From Flavobacterium gelatinilyticum (GTDB lineage Bacteria > Bacteroidota > Bacteroidia > Flavobacteriales > Flavobacteriaceae), in assembly GCF_027111295.1 (NCBI RefSeq), contig NZ_CP114287.1:1488001-1552000 (forward strand): a DNA stretch of 64,000 nucleotides. Direction: 5' to 3'. Each line of letters begins with the position of its first letter. Positions within the stretch are counted from its first letter, which is position 1. Below the pieces are notes generated by a model. The model was not told the DNA's origin. It saw nothing but the letters and a program-made list of their open reading frames with translations, and ran no database searches. Positions 52,035-60,891 of this stretch are shown one piece after another. The position numbers were made by a program, and so were the translations under genes.

Positions 52035-52850
52035 TTAACTCTTTTCTATTGTTCTCAAAGCTTTTTTAACAATATAAGCCGTTTCTTTTGTTGGACTTTC
52101 AATTTGCCATTTTCCACATAAATCTTTAACGAAATCCGGTCTGGTTTTACTTGCATCATTGAGCCAGTTCCCTACACTATCTTGAACATATTTGGAAGAA
52201 TCTGATTTTAAGGATTCTAAAATTTTTAAACCTAATTCCGGTTGTTTTTTAAGCGTATCAATGTGTTCACACCAAACGCCTCGCGGACGAGTAGCTTCTG
52301 TTGCAAAACGTTTGATATTTTCATCTTCATTTAAAGTCCATTTTGATAAAATTTCAAGACTTTTATCTAGATTATTTAGAATACTGGATCTCACAGCCAG
52401 CCACGAAATTTCTCTGACACCAAAATGTTTGTCAGCAGCCAAAAACTGAATTTGTTCTAAAATTTCTTCAATCGATAATGCAGCATTTTTTCCTATTACA
52501 TAAGCAGACCAGCATCGAACTAAATCTGATTTATGTCTAGAAATTATGGAAAGGATATCCGAATCGTTATTAAGAATTGATTCTGCTAGTATTCCCGTCC
52601 CAATTGCCTCATTTATCGTATTGACGGTTTGCTTTTTCAAATTTCTAATATCTGTTAAAATAGGTTCCAAATATTCCATTCGATCAGACTCTTTCAACAC
52701 ATTTTCTAAAAGCTTAACTTGATTTACCGCAAGCCATTCAACCAAATTTGCGGTTTCGATTTCTCCTTTATTAAGCTGTTCTAAAATAGAGGCTGGAATA
52801 TCTTTTGTTGATCTTGCCCCTTTTCGCTTTATCTCATTCATCGTTTTCAA
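52035..52850 (-). CDS. DNA alkylation repair protein (HEAT-repeat, AlkC/AlkD-like)
   Basis: A 271-residue all-helical protein of HEAT-like repeats. The segment RFATEATRPRGVWCEH and later KYVQDSVGNWLNDASKTRPDFV match the AlkC/AlkD glycosylase superfamily that excises positively charged alkylated bases. The annotated start is the ATG at 52850; the M at residue 4 (52841) is also possible. It diverges from the HxlR gene and is convergent with the pentapeptide gene, with adjacent stop codons. Confidence 0.82.
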   Translation of the reverse strand: MKTMNEIKRKGARSTKDIPASILEQLNKGEIETANLVEWLAVNQVKLLENVLKESDRMEYLEPILTDIRNLKKQTVNTINEAIGTGILAESILNNDSDILSIISRHKSDLVRCWSAYVIGKNAALSIEEILEQIQFLAADKHFGVREISWLAVRSSILNNLDKSLEILSKWTLNEDENIKRFATEATRPRGVWCEHIDTLKKQPELGLKILESLKSDSSKYVQDSVGNWLNDASKTRPDFVKDLCGKWQIESPTKETAYIVKKALRTIEKS

Positions 52851-52884
52851 TTTGCTAATACTATTTTCGACTTAAAATTTTGAT

Positions 52885-52892
52885 TATTTTTG
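52885..52892 (+). promoter_or_regulatory. -7 box for the HxlR-type gene
   Basis: TATTTTTG matches TAnnTTTG, 73 bp before the ATG at 52966. Confidence 0.4.
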
Positions 52893-52965
52893 TAAAGATC
52901 GTAAAGTGGTATCAACCCAGCAATACCGCATATTTTTATCCCATAGAGATATTAAAGTCAATTTT

Positions 52966-53316
52966 ATGCAAACAAAAGAACGAACTGCTGAAAATAAAAT
53001 TTGTCCGTTAGAAATTGCCGTTAATACAATAAGCGGAAAATGGAAAATTCCGATTGTCTGGCAAATTAATGATGGAAAAAAAAGACCAAGCGAATTTTTG
53101 AGAGGAATTGCAAAAGTCGACCGTCGTGTTTTGAACCAGCAATTGAACGAAATGGTTTCGGATGGAATATTGATAAAAGAATCTTTCAACGAACTTCCTC
53201 CTCGAGTTGAATATTCTTTGACCGAAACTGGAAAACAATTAGTAGAAATTCTTTGGAAATTAAATGATTGGGGAAAAATATTGATTTCTGAAAATAAACC
53301 TGAGCTTCAATCTTAA
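52966..53316 (+). CDS. HxlR-family winged-helix transcriptional regulator
   Basis: A 116-residue DNA-binding protein. Visible are the N-terminal CPLEIAVNTISGKWKIPIVW, the HTH with FLRGIAKVDRRVLNQQLNEM and the wing with RVEYSLTETGK. The Cys in CPLE is at the conserved position used for redox sensing in some members. The start is the ATG at 52966; a frame to 52906 adds 20 unconserved residues. It is followed 12 bp later by a DinB-like gene it may control. Confidence 0.9.
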   Translation: MQTKERTAENKICPLEIAVNTISGKWKIPIVWQINDGKKRPSEFLRGIAKVDRRVLNQQLNEMVSDGILIKESFNELPPRVEYSLTETGKQLVEILWKLNDWGKILISENKPELQS

Positions 53317-53328
53317 AATATATAGATC

Positions 53329-53904
53329 ATGAAAACAGATGAATCTTATTTAGAAAGCGTTAAAAAACAGTTTTTATATTACAAAATGCTGGGCGAAAAA
53401 GCTATAGATCAATTAGAACCTCAACAGCTTTTTGTGACTGTAAATGAAGACACGAACAGCATCGCCGCAATTGTAAAACACATATCGGGCAACATGCTTT
53501 CCCGCTGGACAGATTTTTTAACTAAGGATGGCGAAAAAGAATGGCGAAACCGGGATGCTGAGTTTGAAAATGATTTACAATCTAAAGATGAAGTTCTGGA
53601 AATCTGGAAAAAAGGCTGGAATTGTCTCGAAAATGCTCTGGAAAGTTTAAAACCAAATCAGCTCTCGGATATTATTTATATCCGAAATGAAGGCCATACG
53701 GTTATAGAAGCCATAAATCGTCAATTGGCACATTATCCGTATCATGTGGGACAGATTGTTTTTTATGCCAAACAACTGAAAAACAGCGAATGGAACAGTT
53801 TATCTATTCCAAAAAACAAATCAGGAAATTACAATGCCGAAAAGTTTGCCAAAGAAAAAGAAATTAAGAACTTTACCGATGATGAACTTAAGAGATTGAA
53901 ATAG
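53329..53904 (+). CDS. DUF1572 / DinB-like metal-binding protein
   Basis: A 191-residue four-helix-bundle protein. Three His expected to bind metal are visible: VKHISGN (helix 2) and AHYPYHVGQIVFYA (helix 4). The DinB superfamily includes thiol transferases and many uncharacterised proteins, so no reaction can be assigned. It is 12 bp after the HxlR regulator gene and is probably co-transcribed with it. Confidence 0.88.
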   Translation: MKTDESYLESVKKQFLYYKMLGEKAIDQLEPQQLFVTVNEDTNSIAAIVKHISGNMLSRWTDFLTKDGEKEWRNRDAEFENDLQSKDEVLEIWKKGWNCLENALESLKPNQLSDIIYIRNEGHTVIEAINRQLAHYPYHVGQIVFYAKQLKNSEWNSLSIPKNKSGNYNAEKFAKEKEIKNFTDDELKRLK

Positions 53905-53944
53905 TCATTTTCTAGTAACAAATTAAGGTTCTTCTGAAAAAGAC

Positions 53945-54030
53945 GGTCCTAGCCCTGATGGAAGCGGCATCCTTTTTCCGGCTTCTTCAGCCGGGAAAAG
54001 ATACAGCGGACAGCAGGAATCAGCTCCTAA
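53945..54030 (+). ncRNA. Structured intergenic RNA candidate (Flavo-1-like)
   Basis: A conserved-looking, G/C-richer patch stands out in an AT-rich gap. A 12-bp stem (53972-53983 with 53989-54000, one G-U) is capped by a 5-nt loop. Outer arms AGC..TGAT (53951-53959) and ATCAGCT (54019-54025) can pair around it with a CC bulge. The sequence pattern matches my memory of the Flavobacterium-specific Flavo-1 RNA motif. It ends about 20 bp before the lipoprotein ATG at 54049. Confidence 0.55.
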
Positions 54031-54048
54031 AAAAACAACTTATTTAAA

Positions 54049-54420
54049 ATGAAAAAAATTATATTCTTATTCCCTTTTCTGGCTTTAGTTTCCTGTTATA
54101 ATGCCGAACATAATTGTAAAGATTTCAAAAACGGAAAATTTAAATTTGAGTTTGAAGTAAACGGTGTTAAAAAAACAACTTTCTTTGAGCGCAAAGACAG
54201 TATTGAAATCGAAACTTTTGAAGGAAAAACAGATACCGCAACAATTCGCTGGGTGAGTGACTGCGAATATGTACTGCAAAAAAAACATCCCAAAAATATG
54301 GCTGAGGAAAAAGCTATCAGCATGAAAATTTTAACGACAGAAAAGGATTCTTATACATTTGAATTCGGCTTGGTTGGTTCTGAAGAAAAACAGCGAGGCA
54401 AGGTTTTTAAAGTTGACTAA
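54049..54420 (+). CDS. Small lipoprotein of unknown function
   Basis: A 123-residue exported protein. The signal peptide MKKIIFLFPFLALVSC gives a lipobox Cys at residue 16. The mature part is strand-rich, with Cys in EHNCKDF and VSDCEYV, a possible disulfide. No enzyme motifs are visible. Its 5' end lies just after the structured RNA candidate, and a strong terminator follows its stop, so it is a single-gene unit. Confidence 0.8.
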   Translation: MKKIIFLFPFLALVSCYNAEHNCKDFKNGKFKFEFEVNGVKKTTFFERKDSIEIETFEGKTDTATIRWVSDCEYVLQKKHPKNMAEEKAISMKILTTEKDSYTFEFGLVGSEEKQRGKVFKVD

Positions 54421-54441
54421 AACCCTGATTTTATACAATTA

Positions 54442-54468
54442 AAAGCTCCAGTTTGTGGAGCTTTTTTT
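54442..54468 (+). terminator. Terminator after the small lipoprotein gene
   Basis: A 9-bp stem (AAAGCTCCA/TGGAGCTTT) with a 5-nt loop and seven Ts. Confidence 0.85.
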
Positions 54469-54469
54469 G

Positions 54470-54777
54470 TTTCACGCAGTTAAATTAGCCGTTAATTGAC
54501 GGGGTATATTTTATTTAAATTTCCGGGAAATTGGTTTCTGAAAGATTTTGAAGATCAGGCAGGTTTATCAGCCGCAAATTTCCGGTTTAACTTTACATAC
54601 TCAGATTAGCTGAAATTGGTGAAATTTGCGGCAAAAAAATCTTTTAATCACCTTAATCTGCGGCTATAAACTTAAAAACTTTATGCCTTAGTATCTTTGC
54701 GGCAAATCAAAAAAACTTAATGGTGTTTCTTTTACATTTCTAATTTTAATAGTACTTTAGAACCTAAATCTAACCAA
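54470..54777. other. Gene-free stretch with degenerate repeats
   Basis: There is no ORF. It holds repeated segments of GCCGCAAATTT / AAATTTGCGGC / TTTGCGGCAAATC type, giving short inverted pairings between about 54,570 and 54,710, and a TATCTTTG box at 54,692-54,699. It may serve as the promoter region of the CBS/DUF294 gene. Confidence 0.45.
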
Positions 54778-56697
54778 ATGAAAAATACCATTTCCCAAAG
54801 AGTCGCCGACTTTTTAAAAAACCACCCGCCGTTTAATTTTCTGCATCAAAAAGATCTTGAAAAACTGTCTGAACAGATTACCATTATATATAAAGAAAAA
54901 GACTCGGTTATTTTTGCCGAAAATGAAAAAACACACGATTCTTTCTATGTTGTGCATAAGGGAGCCGTTGCTTTGAAGAAAAGCACTAAAAATGCTGTAC
55001 TGGATATGTGCGATGAAGGCGATATTTTTGGCCTTCGTCCACTTTTAGCACAGGAAAATTATGTTATGGAAGCTGTGGCACATGAAGAAAGTATTTTATA
55101 TGCCATTCCTATTGCCGTTTTTAAACCGTATGCGCTTGAGAACAGAAATGTTGGTAATTTCCTGATTGAAAGTTATGCGTCAAATACGAGAAATCCGTAC
55201 TCGGATATTCACAAAGATAAATTGTATGGCGATGATGTGCTGAACGAAAATCTGAATTCCAGTAACCACTCTTTTGATTTAGCTCCTATAAAGTATTCTA
55301 AGAAAATCGTAACCTGCAGTCCGTCAACAACTGTTAAGGATATTGCCAAAATCATGGGCAAAAAGAAAGTGGGCGCTATTTTGATTGTAGACGAAATGCA
55401 GCCAATTGGTATTTTGACTGATAAAGATCTTAGAAACAAAATCGTTACCGGAGATTTTCCTATTACCACAACAGCCGAAACCATTATGACCAAACCGGTT
55501 ATTACGTATCCGAAAAAAATGACGGTTACAGAGGCACAAATGGCGATGATGAAAAGCAACATCAGTCATTTATGTTTAACCAAAGACGGAACGGTAAACA
55601 CTAAAGCGGTCGGGATTTTGTCGAAACATGATGTTATGGTGGCGCTGGGGAACAACCCTGCGGTGCTGATAAAAGCTTTAAAGCGTACCAAAAAAATTAA
55701 GGAAATAAAACCTATCCGTAACCAGATTATGCAGCTGCTGCAGGGGTATCTGGATCAGAACATTCCGATGACTCTGATTACCAAAATCATAACCGAACTT
55801 AATGAGGCCTGTACCACCCGCGTTATCGAAATTTGCCTGGATAAAATGAGCAGTCATCCGCCGGCAAAATTTGCCTGGCTGGCCATGGGAAGTCAGGGAC
55901 GAGGTGAACAAATGCTTCATACTGATCAGGACAATGCGATTGTATACGAAAATGTCAACGAAGTTTTCAGGGATGAAACCCGAATTTATTTTAAAAAACT
56001 TGCTGAGCTTGTCAATAAAGGTTTGTTTGAAATTGGCTACGATTACTGCCCTGCCGAAATGATGGCTTCGAATCCGCAATGGTGTATGAGCCTTGACGAA
56101 TGGAAAAACCAGGTACATCACTGGATTACGAATCCGGGTAAAAATGAAGTTTTATTATCGTTTATTTTCTTTGATTACAGCATGACATACGGCGATGCCG
56201 AAACTGTTAATCAATTATCGGATTATATTTTTGAAACCATAAAGGCCAACCCTATTTTCTATATGCATTTGGTAAGCGGTGCCTTGCAAAGCCCCTCTCC
56301 TACCGGGTTTTTCAGGCAGTTTTTGGTTGAACAGGACGGAGCCAACAAAGATAATTTTGATATAAAAAGAAGGGCTTTAATGCCTCTTACAGATGCTGCT
56401 CGTGTTTTAATCTTATCACATTCTGTTAAGTCGATCAGCAATACGGCAGAACGTTTCGAGAAACTGGCAGAATTAGAACCAAATAACAGAGAATTGTATC
56501 TTTCTTGTTCTTATTCGTTTAAAGCTTTGTTGAAATTCAGGACCAAACAAGGTCTGCTGCACCATGATTCTGGACAATTTATTGAATTGGAATCTTTAAC
56601 CAAAATGGAGAAAATTAAACTGAAACGTACTTTTAAAACAATTAAAGAACTTCAGGAACTTATTTCGGTACGTTTTAATATTTCAAATCTGGTATAA
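54778..56697 (+). CDS. cNMP-binding / CBS / DUF294 nucleotidyltransferase-like protein
   Basis: A 639-residue cytoplasmic protein. It has, in order, a cyclic-nucleotide-binding-like domain (residues ~15-140), a tandem CBS pair (~170-310; VKDIAKIMGKKKVGAILIVD, MTKPVITYP), a DUF294 nucleotidyltransferase-like domain with WLAMGSQGRGEQMLHTDQDN (~375-395) and a C-terminal DUF294_C domain. In relatives it lies beside exonucleases or acetate-uptake genes. It may modify a partner protein. It overlaps the exonuclease gene (TAATG), so the two are translated together. Confidence 0.92.
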   Translation: MKNTISQRVADFLKNHPPFNFLHQKDLEKLSEQITIIYKEKDSVIFAENEKTHDSFYVVHKGAVALKKSTKNAVLDMCDEGDIFGLRPLLAQENYVMEAVAHEESILYAIPIAVFKPYALENRNVGNFLIESYASNTRNPYSDIHKDKLYGDDVLNENLNSSNHSFDLAPIKYSKKIVTCSPSTTVKDIAKIMGKKKVGAILIVDEMQPIGILTDKDLRNKIVTGDFPITTTAETIMTKPVITYPKKMTVTEAQMAMMKSNISHLCLTKDGTVNTKAVGILSKHDVMVALGNNPAVLIKALKRTKKIKEIKPIRNQIMQLLQGYLDQNIPMTLITKIITELNEACTTRVIEICLDKMSSHPPAKFAWLAMGSQGRGEQMLHTDQDNAIVYENVNEVFRDETRIYFKKLAELVNKGLFEIGYDYCPAEMMASNPQWCMSLDEWKNQVHHWITNPGKNEVLLSFIFFDYSMTYGDAETVNQLSDYIFETIKANPIFYMHLVSGALQSPSPTGFFRQFLVEQDGANKDNFDIKRRALMPLTDAARVLILSHSVKSISNTAERFEKLAELEPNNRELYLSCSYSFKALLKFRTKQGLLHHDSGQFIELESLTKMEKIKLKRTFKTIKELQELISVRFNISNLV

Positions 56698-57332
56698 TGA
56701 TGAGCTTATTCAATTTTTGGAAAAAAGAGGAAGATCTTTTTGATAAGAATGTCACAATCGAAGAAACCCGTTTTGTAGTTCTCGATACCGAAACTACAGG
56801 GTTTGATTACGATAATGACCGCATTTTGTGTATTGGTGCACTGGTGCTTCAAAACGGAACAATTTCGGTTCAGGAAAGTTTTGAAGTGTATCTGGAACAG
56901 GACCATTACGACAAATCAACTGCTCAGATTCACGGTATCTTAAAAGCTTTTATAATCCAGCGCCCTACTGAACTTGAAGCATTACAGCAGTTTTTAGAGT
57001 TCCTGGGCGATTCGATAATTATTGCGCATCACACCATTTTTGATGTTACGATGATTAACAAAGCTCTGGAACGAAACGGTCTTCCGCAGTTAACCAATAA
57101 AACGCTGGACACTGCTTATCTTTATAAAAAGACACTCATTAAATCGCATTTATTCGAAAGAAAAGATCATTATACTCTGGATGATCTGGCTGATAAATTT
57201 GATATTTCAAAGAAAGACCGACACACCGCTTTGGGAGATGCCTACATTACGGCGATAGCATTTTTAAAAATTGTGAAAAAATTAAAGGAAAAGAAAGCAG
57301 TCAATCTTAATCAGCTTTTTAAGGTATTTTAA
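56697..57332 (+). CDS. DnaQ-like 3'-5' exonuclease (DEDDh type)
   Basis: A 211-residue nuclease. Motifs are VLDTETTGFDYD (Exo I), IIAHHTIFDVTMI (Exo II) and the His-Asp Exo III segment DRHTALGDAYIT. This is the DnaQ/PolC epsilon-like superfamily, acting on DNA or RNA 3' ends. The start is the ATG at 56697, whose A is also the last base of the upstream TAA; the next ATG (56700) is equally possible. It works with the upstream CBS/DUF294 protein, as judged from the tight overlap. Confidence 0.93.
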   Translation: MMSLFNFWKKEEDLFDKNVTIEETRFVVLDTETTGFDYDNDRILCIGALVLQNGTISVQESFEVYLEQDHYDKSTAQIHGILKAFIIQRPTELEALQQFLEFLGDSIIIAHHTIFDVTMINKALERNGLPQLTNKTLDTAYLYKKTLIKSHLFERKDHYTLDDLADKFDISKKDRHTALGDAYITAIAFLKIVKKLKEKKAVNLNQLFKVF

Positions 57333-57489
57333 GATTTTTTTATGAGACATAAATTTACATTTAACCATTAAATTTTACCTTTTAGTAATACAAGACTTAT
57401 AAATATTAGCAAAAAGAAAAAGTATCCGTAACGTGTATTTTGTTTTTGAAAGATAGATTTGTTCTAATCAAAAAAAACATAAAACAATT

Positions 57490-58977
57490 ATGAAAGTTAA
57501 CTTTTTAAAATCAATTGCTTTGCTTGGTATTACAGGGCTTTCTGTAATCAGCTGTCAGAATGATGACAACAAAGATTCTTCAAATGACGACGGTGTAAAT
57601 ACTGCTATCGATTTCACTTCGCATTCAAAAGTTCCAGCTTTTGTATATGCTATGAGTGGTTTCGAAAATTTAAAAATCAGTACTTTAATCGCCAGTTCAG
57701 ATGTGCTTCCGGATTCTCCAACGTTTGTTTACGGTGCGCAGCCGGATGGTGCAGGATTAATGAAAGATCCAAAAGGAGAAGGTTATATCCTGATTACAAA
57801 CCACGAAATCCTTCAGTCAGTTTCAAGAGTTTATTTTGATAAAACTTTTAAACCTGTAAAAGGGGAATATATTGTTGACGGAGTGGGCGGTTTAACCCGT
57901 TTGTGTTCTGCAACTTTGGCCACACCGCAAATCCACGGATTCGGACCGTTATTTTTAACTGCCGGAGAAAGTGGACAGGAAAGTATGGTTCACGGAATTG
58001 ATCCGCTTGGCCAGTCTTCGGATAAAAGCAGAAAAGACAGAGTTTTACCGGCTTTAGGTAAAGCAAGTATGGAAAACGCTGTACCGCTGCCTAAAGAAGC
58101 TTATCCGGGGAAAACGGTAATTCTTATAGGAGAAGATCAATCGTATGCTACTTCTCACGTAAGTGCCGGACAATTAATCATGTACATAAGTACGGTTGGT
58201 GATTTGTCTAACGGAAAATTATATGCTTTAAAAAGAACAGACGGAAATCAGGTTGAAACAGATATCAAATTAAACAGCAGTTATCCTGTTGAATTTGTTG
58301 AAATTCCAAATGCAAAAAACCTTACAGGAGCAGTTATCAATACAACGGTTAACGATTTAAAAGCAATTCGTTTTTCAAGAGTTGAAGACGTAGACTACAG
58401 AAAAGGAAGTGCAGACAACAACAGAGAAGTTTATTTTACAGCAACTGGTCAGGCAACGAACAATGCTCCTGTTGACGGTTACACTATGTGGGGAAGAGTT
58501 TATAAAGTAAAACTAGATGCTGCAAACCCGTTAAAAGGAACTTTAGAATTAGCTGTTGAAGGCGACAGTACTCCGGGAACCGGAATCATCAATCCTGACA
58601 ACTTATGTGTAACAGAAAACTTCGTTTACATTCAGGAAGATGGTGATAGTTATTATGCTGATGCCAAACACGATTCGTACATCTGGCAGTACAGCATTAC
58701 AACAAAACAAAATAAGCCTTGGTTAAACATGAACCACAAAAGAGAAGATACAGCCTGGAACACACTTTATAACCAGACTGGCGAAATGAGATTTGGAAGC
58801 TGGGAATTTGGTGCCATGGAAGATATTTCGGACATCATAGGTGTTCCGGATACATTTACTGTAAACATTCACCCGCATACCTGGCAGAGTGATGCATTCA
58901 AAAATGCAGACGGTTCAGGTATCAATACCAATAAAGAGGGCGGGCAAACTGTAATTATTAGAAACGTACAGCGATAA
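57490..58977 (+). CDS. PhoX-family alkaline phosphatase-like lipoprotein
   Basis: A 495-residue exported protein. The signal peptide ends in a lipobox (LSVISC, Cys at residue 22). The mature domain is a large beta-propeller-type enzyme with RFSRVEDVDYRK, TGIINPDNLC and FVYIQEDGD, family features of PhoX (DUF839), which uses Fe3+ and Ca2+ to hydrolyse phosphate esters in the periplasm. Function as a phosphatase is inferred from the family. A stem terminator follows, then a dihaem peroxidase on the same strand. Confidence 0.85.
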   Translation: MKVNFLKSIALLGITGLSVISCQNDDNKDSSNDDGVNTAIDFTSHSKVPAFVYAMSGFENLKISTLIASSDVLPDSPTFVYGAQPDGAGLMKDPKGEGYILITNHEILQSVSRVYFDKTFKPVKGEYIVDGVGGLTRLCSATLATPQIHGFGPLFLTAGESGQESMVHGIDPLGQSSDKSRKDRVLPALGKASMENAVPLPKEAYPGKTVILIGEDQSYATSHVSAGQLIMYISTVGDLSNGKLYALKRTDGNQVETDIKLNSSYPVEFVEIPNAKNLTGAVINTTVNDLKAIRFSRVEDVDYRKGSADNNREVYFTATGQATNNAPVDGYTMWGRVYKVKLDAANPLKGTLELAVEGDSTPGTGIINPDNLCVTENFVYIQEDGDSYYADAKHDSYIWQYSITTKQNKPWLNMNHKREDTAWNTLYNQTGEMRFGSWEFGAMEDISDIIGVPDTFTVNIHPHTWQSDAFKNADGSGINTNKEGGQTVIIRNVQR

Positions 58978-58996
58978 TATTTCAGCCAAAATCTAT

Positions 58997-59029
58997 CAGC
59001 AACCCTTATTTTTACAATAAGGGTTGCTG
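58997..59029 (+). terminator. Terminator or attenuator between PhoX and the peroxidase
   Basis: A perfect 14-bp stem (CAGCAACCCTTATT with its complement), 5-nt loop and a weak T tract. It may give partial read-through to the peroxidase gene, whose ATG is 16 bp after the stem. Confidence 0.65.
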
Positions 59030-59045
59030 TTATTAAAACACCATT

Positions 59046-60827
59046 ATGAAATTAAAGTATTTTTCTTTTCTGTTTTTGGCTTGTCTGTTCTTTTCATGCC
59101 AGAAAAATGAAACTCCTAAAACCACAATCAAACAAAATCTTCTTGTTGATCTAACCAAATTAAATAATGAAATTGTACAGTTTCAGAAACTGGTAACTAA
59201 CAATGCTTCTCCTAAAGAAATTGTAAATCAGTTTAAAAAATCTCGTCTGGCATATAAAAAAACCGAATGGGCAATTGAATATTTTGTTCCCGAAACAGCA
59301 AGATTCATGAACGGTCCTGCTCTGGACGAAATGGAACTCGAAGAAAACCGCTCTTTTGAACCGCATGGTTTTCAGGTAATCGAAGAAATGATTTATCCGG
59401 AATATAAAATTGAAGATAAAGAAAATGTTATCAGGGAATTAAACATTTTTCAGTCGAATATCAAACAATTGAAAAGCACGTTTGAAGTAATTACTATTTC
59501 TGATGATTATGTCCTGGATGCACTTGAGCAAAATGTGTTCAGAGTTATTTCTTTGGGAATTACAGGCTTTGACAGTCCAATTCTGCAATCGTCAATTCAG
59601 GAAGCCGGAGAAAGTATAATTTCGGTTTCTGAACCTTTAGAAATTATTAATTCGAATACTAAATCTTTGGCTGAATTAAAAAAGTTAACCGCAGAAGCGC
59701 AGAAATACTGCAAAGACCATGACAATTTTAATGCTTTTGACAGAGCTTTTTTTATAACTGAATTTTTAAATCCGATTTCGAGAAAAATCAAAGCTTTTCA
59801 GAAAGAAGAAAACATCAAAAACGTAAAGAAAACAAGTCCGTTAAAGCCAGAAATTGAAACTTTCTTTGATAAGGATGCTTTTGATGTAAATGCTTTTGTG
59901 CTTTCAAAAGACTATAATTTTACAGCTGATAAAGCCAAATTAGGCGAAAAATTGTTTTATGATACGAGCCTTTCTAAAAACAATGACAGAAGTTGTGCGA
60001 GCTGTCATCATCCGGAAAAAGCTTTTACAGATGGTTTAAAAACAAACGTTTCTTTAACGGGATCAAATTTAGCCAGAAATACTCCTACCCTGACCTATGC
60101 CTCTTTACAAAATGCTCAATTTTGGGACATGCGCCAATTAGATTTGGAAAAACAGAGTGTAGATGTCATTCAGAATAAAGATGAAATGCACGGCTCTATG
60201 GATGATATTCATGCAAAAATTCTATTGAATGCAGCGTATATCAGTCTTTTTAAAAAAGCTTATCCAAAAACCGCAAAACCAGAAGCCTGGCAAATTCAAA
60301 ATGCCATAGCTAGTTATGTAAGATCCTTAAATTCGTTCGATTCCCGATTTGACGATTATATGAGAGGAAATAAAAACGCACTGAACAATCAGGAAATTGA
60401 AGGAATGAATCTTTTTATGGGAAAAGCAAAATGTGCCACGTGCCATTTTACACCATTATTTAACGGAACTGTTCCCCCTGGTTATTCAAAAAGCGAACAT
60501 GAAGTTATTGGAACTCCTCAAGATGCCTCTGGCAAGAAATTGAGTCCAGATCAAGGACGTTATTTATACAATAAAATGCCTCAATTAGTTGGTGCGTTCA
60601 AAACTCCAACCGTTAGAAACGCAGCCGTAACAGCTCCTTACATGCACAATGGTGTTTTTAAAACCCTCGAAGAAGTTGTGGATTTTTATAACAAAGGCGG
60701 CGGACAAGGTTTGGGTTATGAAGTCGAAAATCAAACGCTCCCTTTTGATGAACTAAAGCTCGTTAAAAATGAAGAAAAAGCTCTGGTGGCTTTTATGAAA
60801 ACACTTACGGACAAAAGGTACCAGTAA
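59046..60827 (+). CDS. Dihaem cytochrome c peroxidase with imelysin-like N-terminal region
   Basis: A 593-residue lipoprotein. The lipobox Cys (FFSC) is at residue 18. Residues ~25-250 are helical with RLAYKKTEWAIEYF and GFQVIEEMIYPEY, resembling the imelysin/EfeO iron-associated fold. Residues ~280-590 are a MauG/cytochrome c peroxidase domain with two haem c sites, CASCH and CATCH. It probably reduces H2O2 or oxidises a periplasmic substrate. The PhoX-like gene upstream may need iron, giving the pair a possible common theme. Confidence 0.87.
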   Translation: MKLKYFSFLFLACLFFSCQKNETPKTTIKQNLLVDLTKLNNEIVQFQKLVTNNASPKEIVNQFKKSRLAYKKTEWAIEYFVPETARFMNGPALDEMELEENRSFEPHGFQVIEEMIYPEYKIEDKENVIRELNIFQSNIKQLKSTFEVITISDDYVLDALEQNVFRVISLGITGFDSPILQSSIQEAGESIISVSEPLEIINSNTKSLAELKKLTAEAQKYCKDHDNFNAFDRAFFITEFLNPISRKIKAFQKEENIKNVKKTSPLKPEIETFFDKDAFDVNAFVLSKDYNFTADKAKLGEKLFYDTSLSKNNDRSCASCHHPEKAFTDGLKTNVSLTGSNLARNTPTLTYASLQNAQFWDMRQLDLEKQSVDVIQNKDEMHGSMDDIHAKILLNAAYISLFKKAYPKTAKPEAWQIQNAIASYVRSLNSFDSRFDDYMRGNKNALNNQEIEGMNLFMGKAKCATCHFTPLFNGTVPPGYSKSEHEVIGTPQDASGKKLSPDQGRYLYNKMPQLVGAFKTPTVRNAAVTAPYMHNGVFKTLEEVVDFYNKGGGQGLGYEVENQTLPFDELKLVKNEEKALVAFMKTLTDKRYQ

Positions 60828-60852
60828 AATCAATAATAGATTTAAGTAAATC

Positions 60853-60885
60853 AAAAAACGCCGGGCAAGTCTTCCGGCGTTTTTT
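60853..60885. terminator. Bidirectional terminator
   Basis: AAAAAACGCCGG pairs with CCGGCGTTTTTT (12 bp, 9-nt loop), between the convergent peroxidase and TssF genes. Confidence 0.88.
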
Positions 60886-60891
60886 CTTAGC

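Noticed and set aside
55209..55562. Hydrophobic minus-strand ORF (117 codons) opposite the CBS domains
   Set aside because: Shadow of the CBS pair; the hydrophobic look comes from the complement of Lys- and Asp-rich codons.
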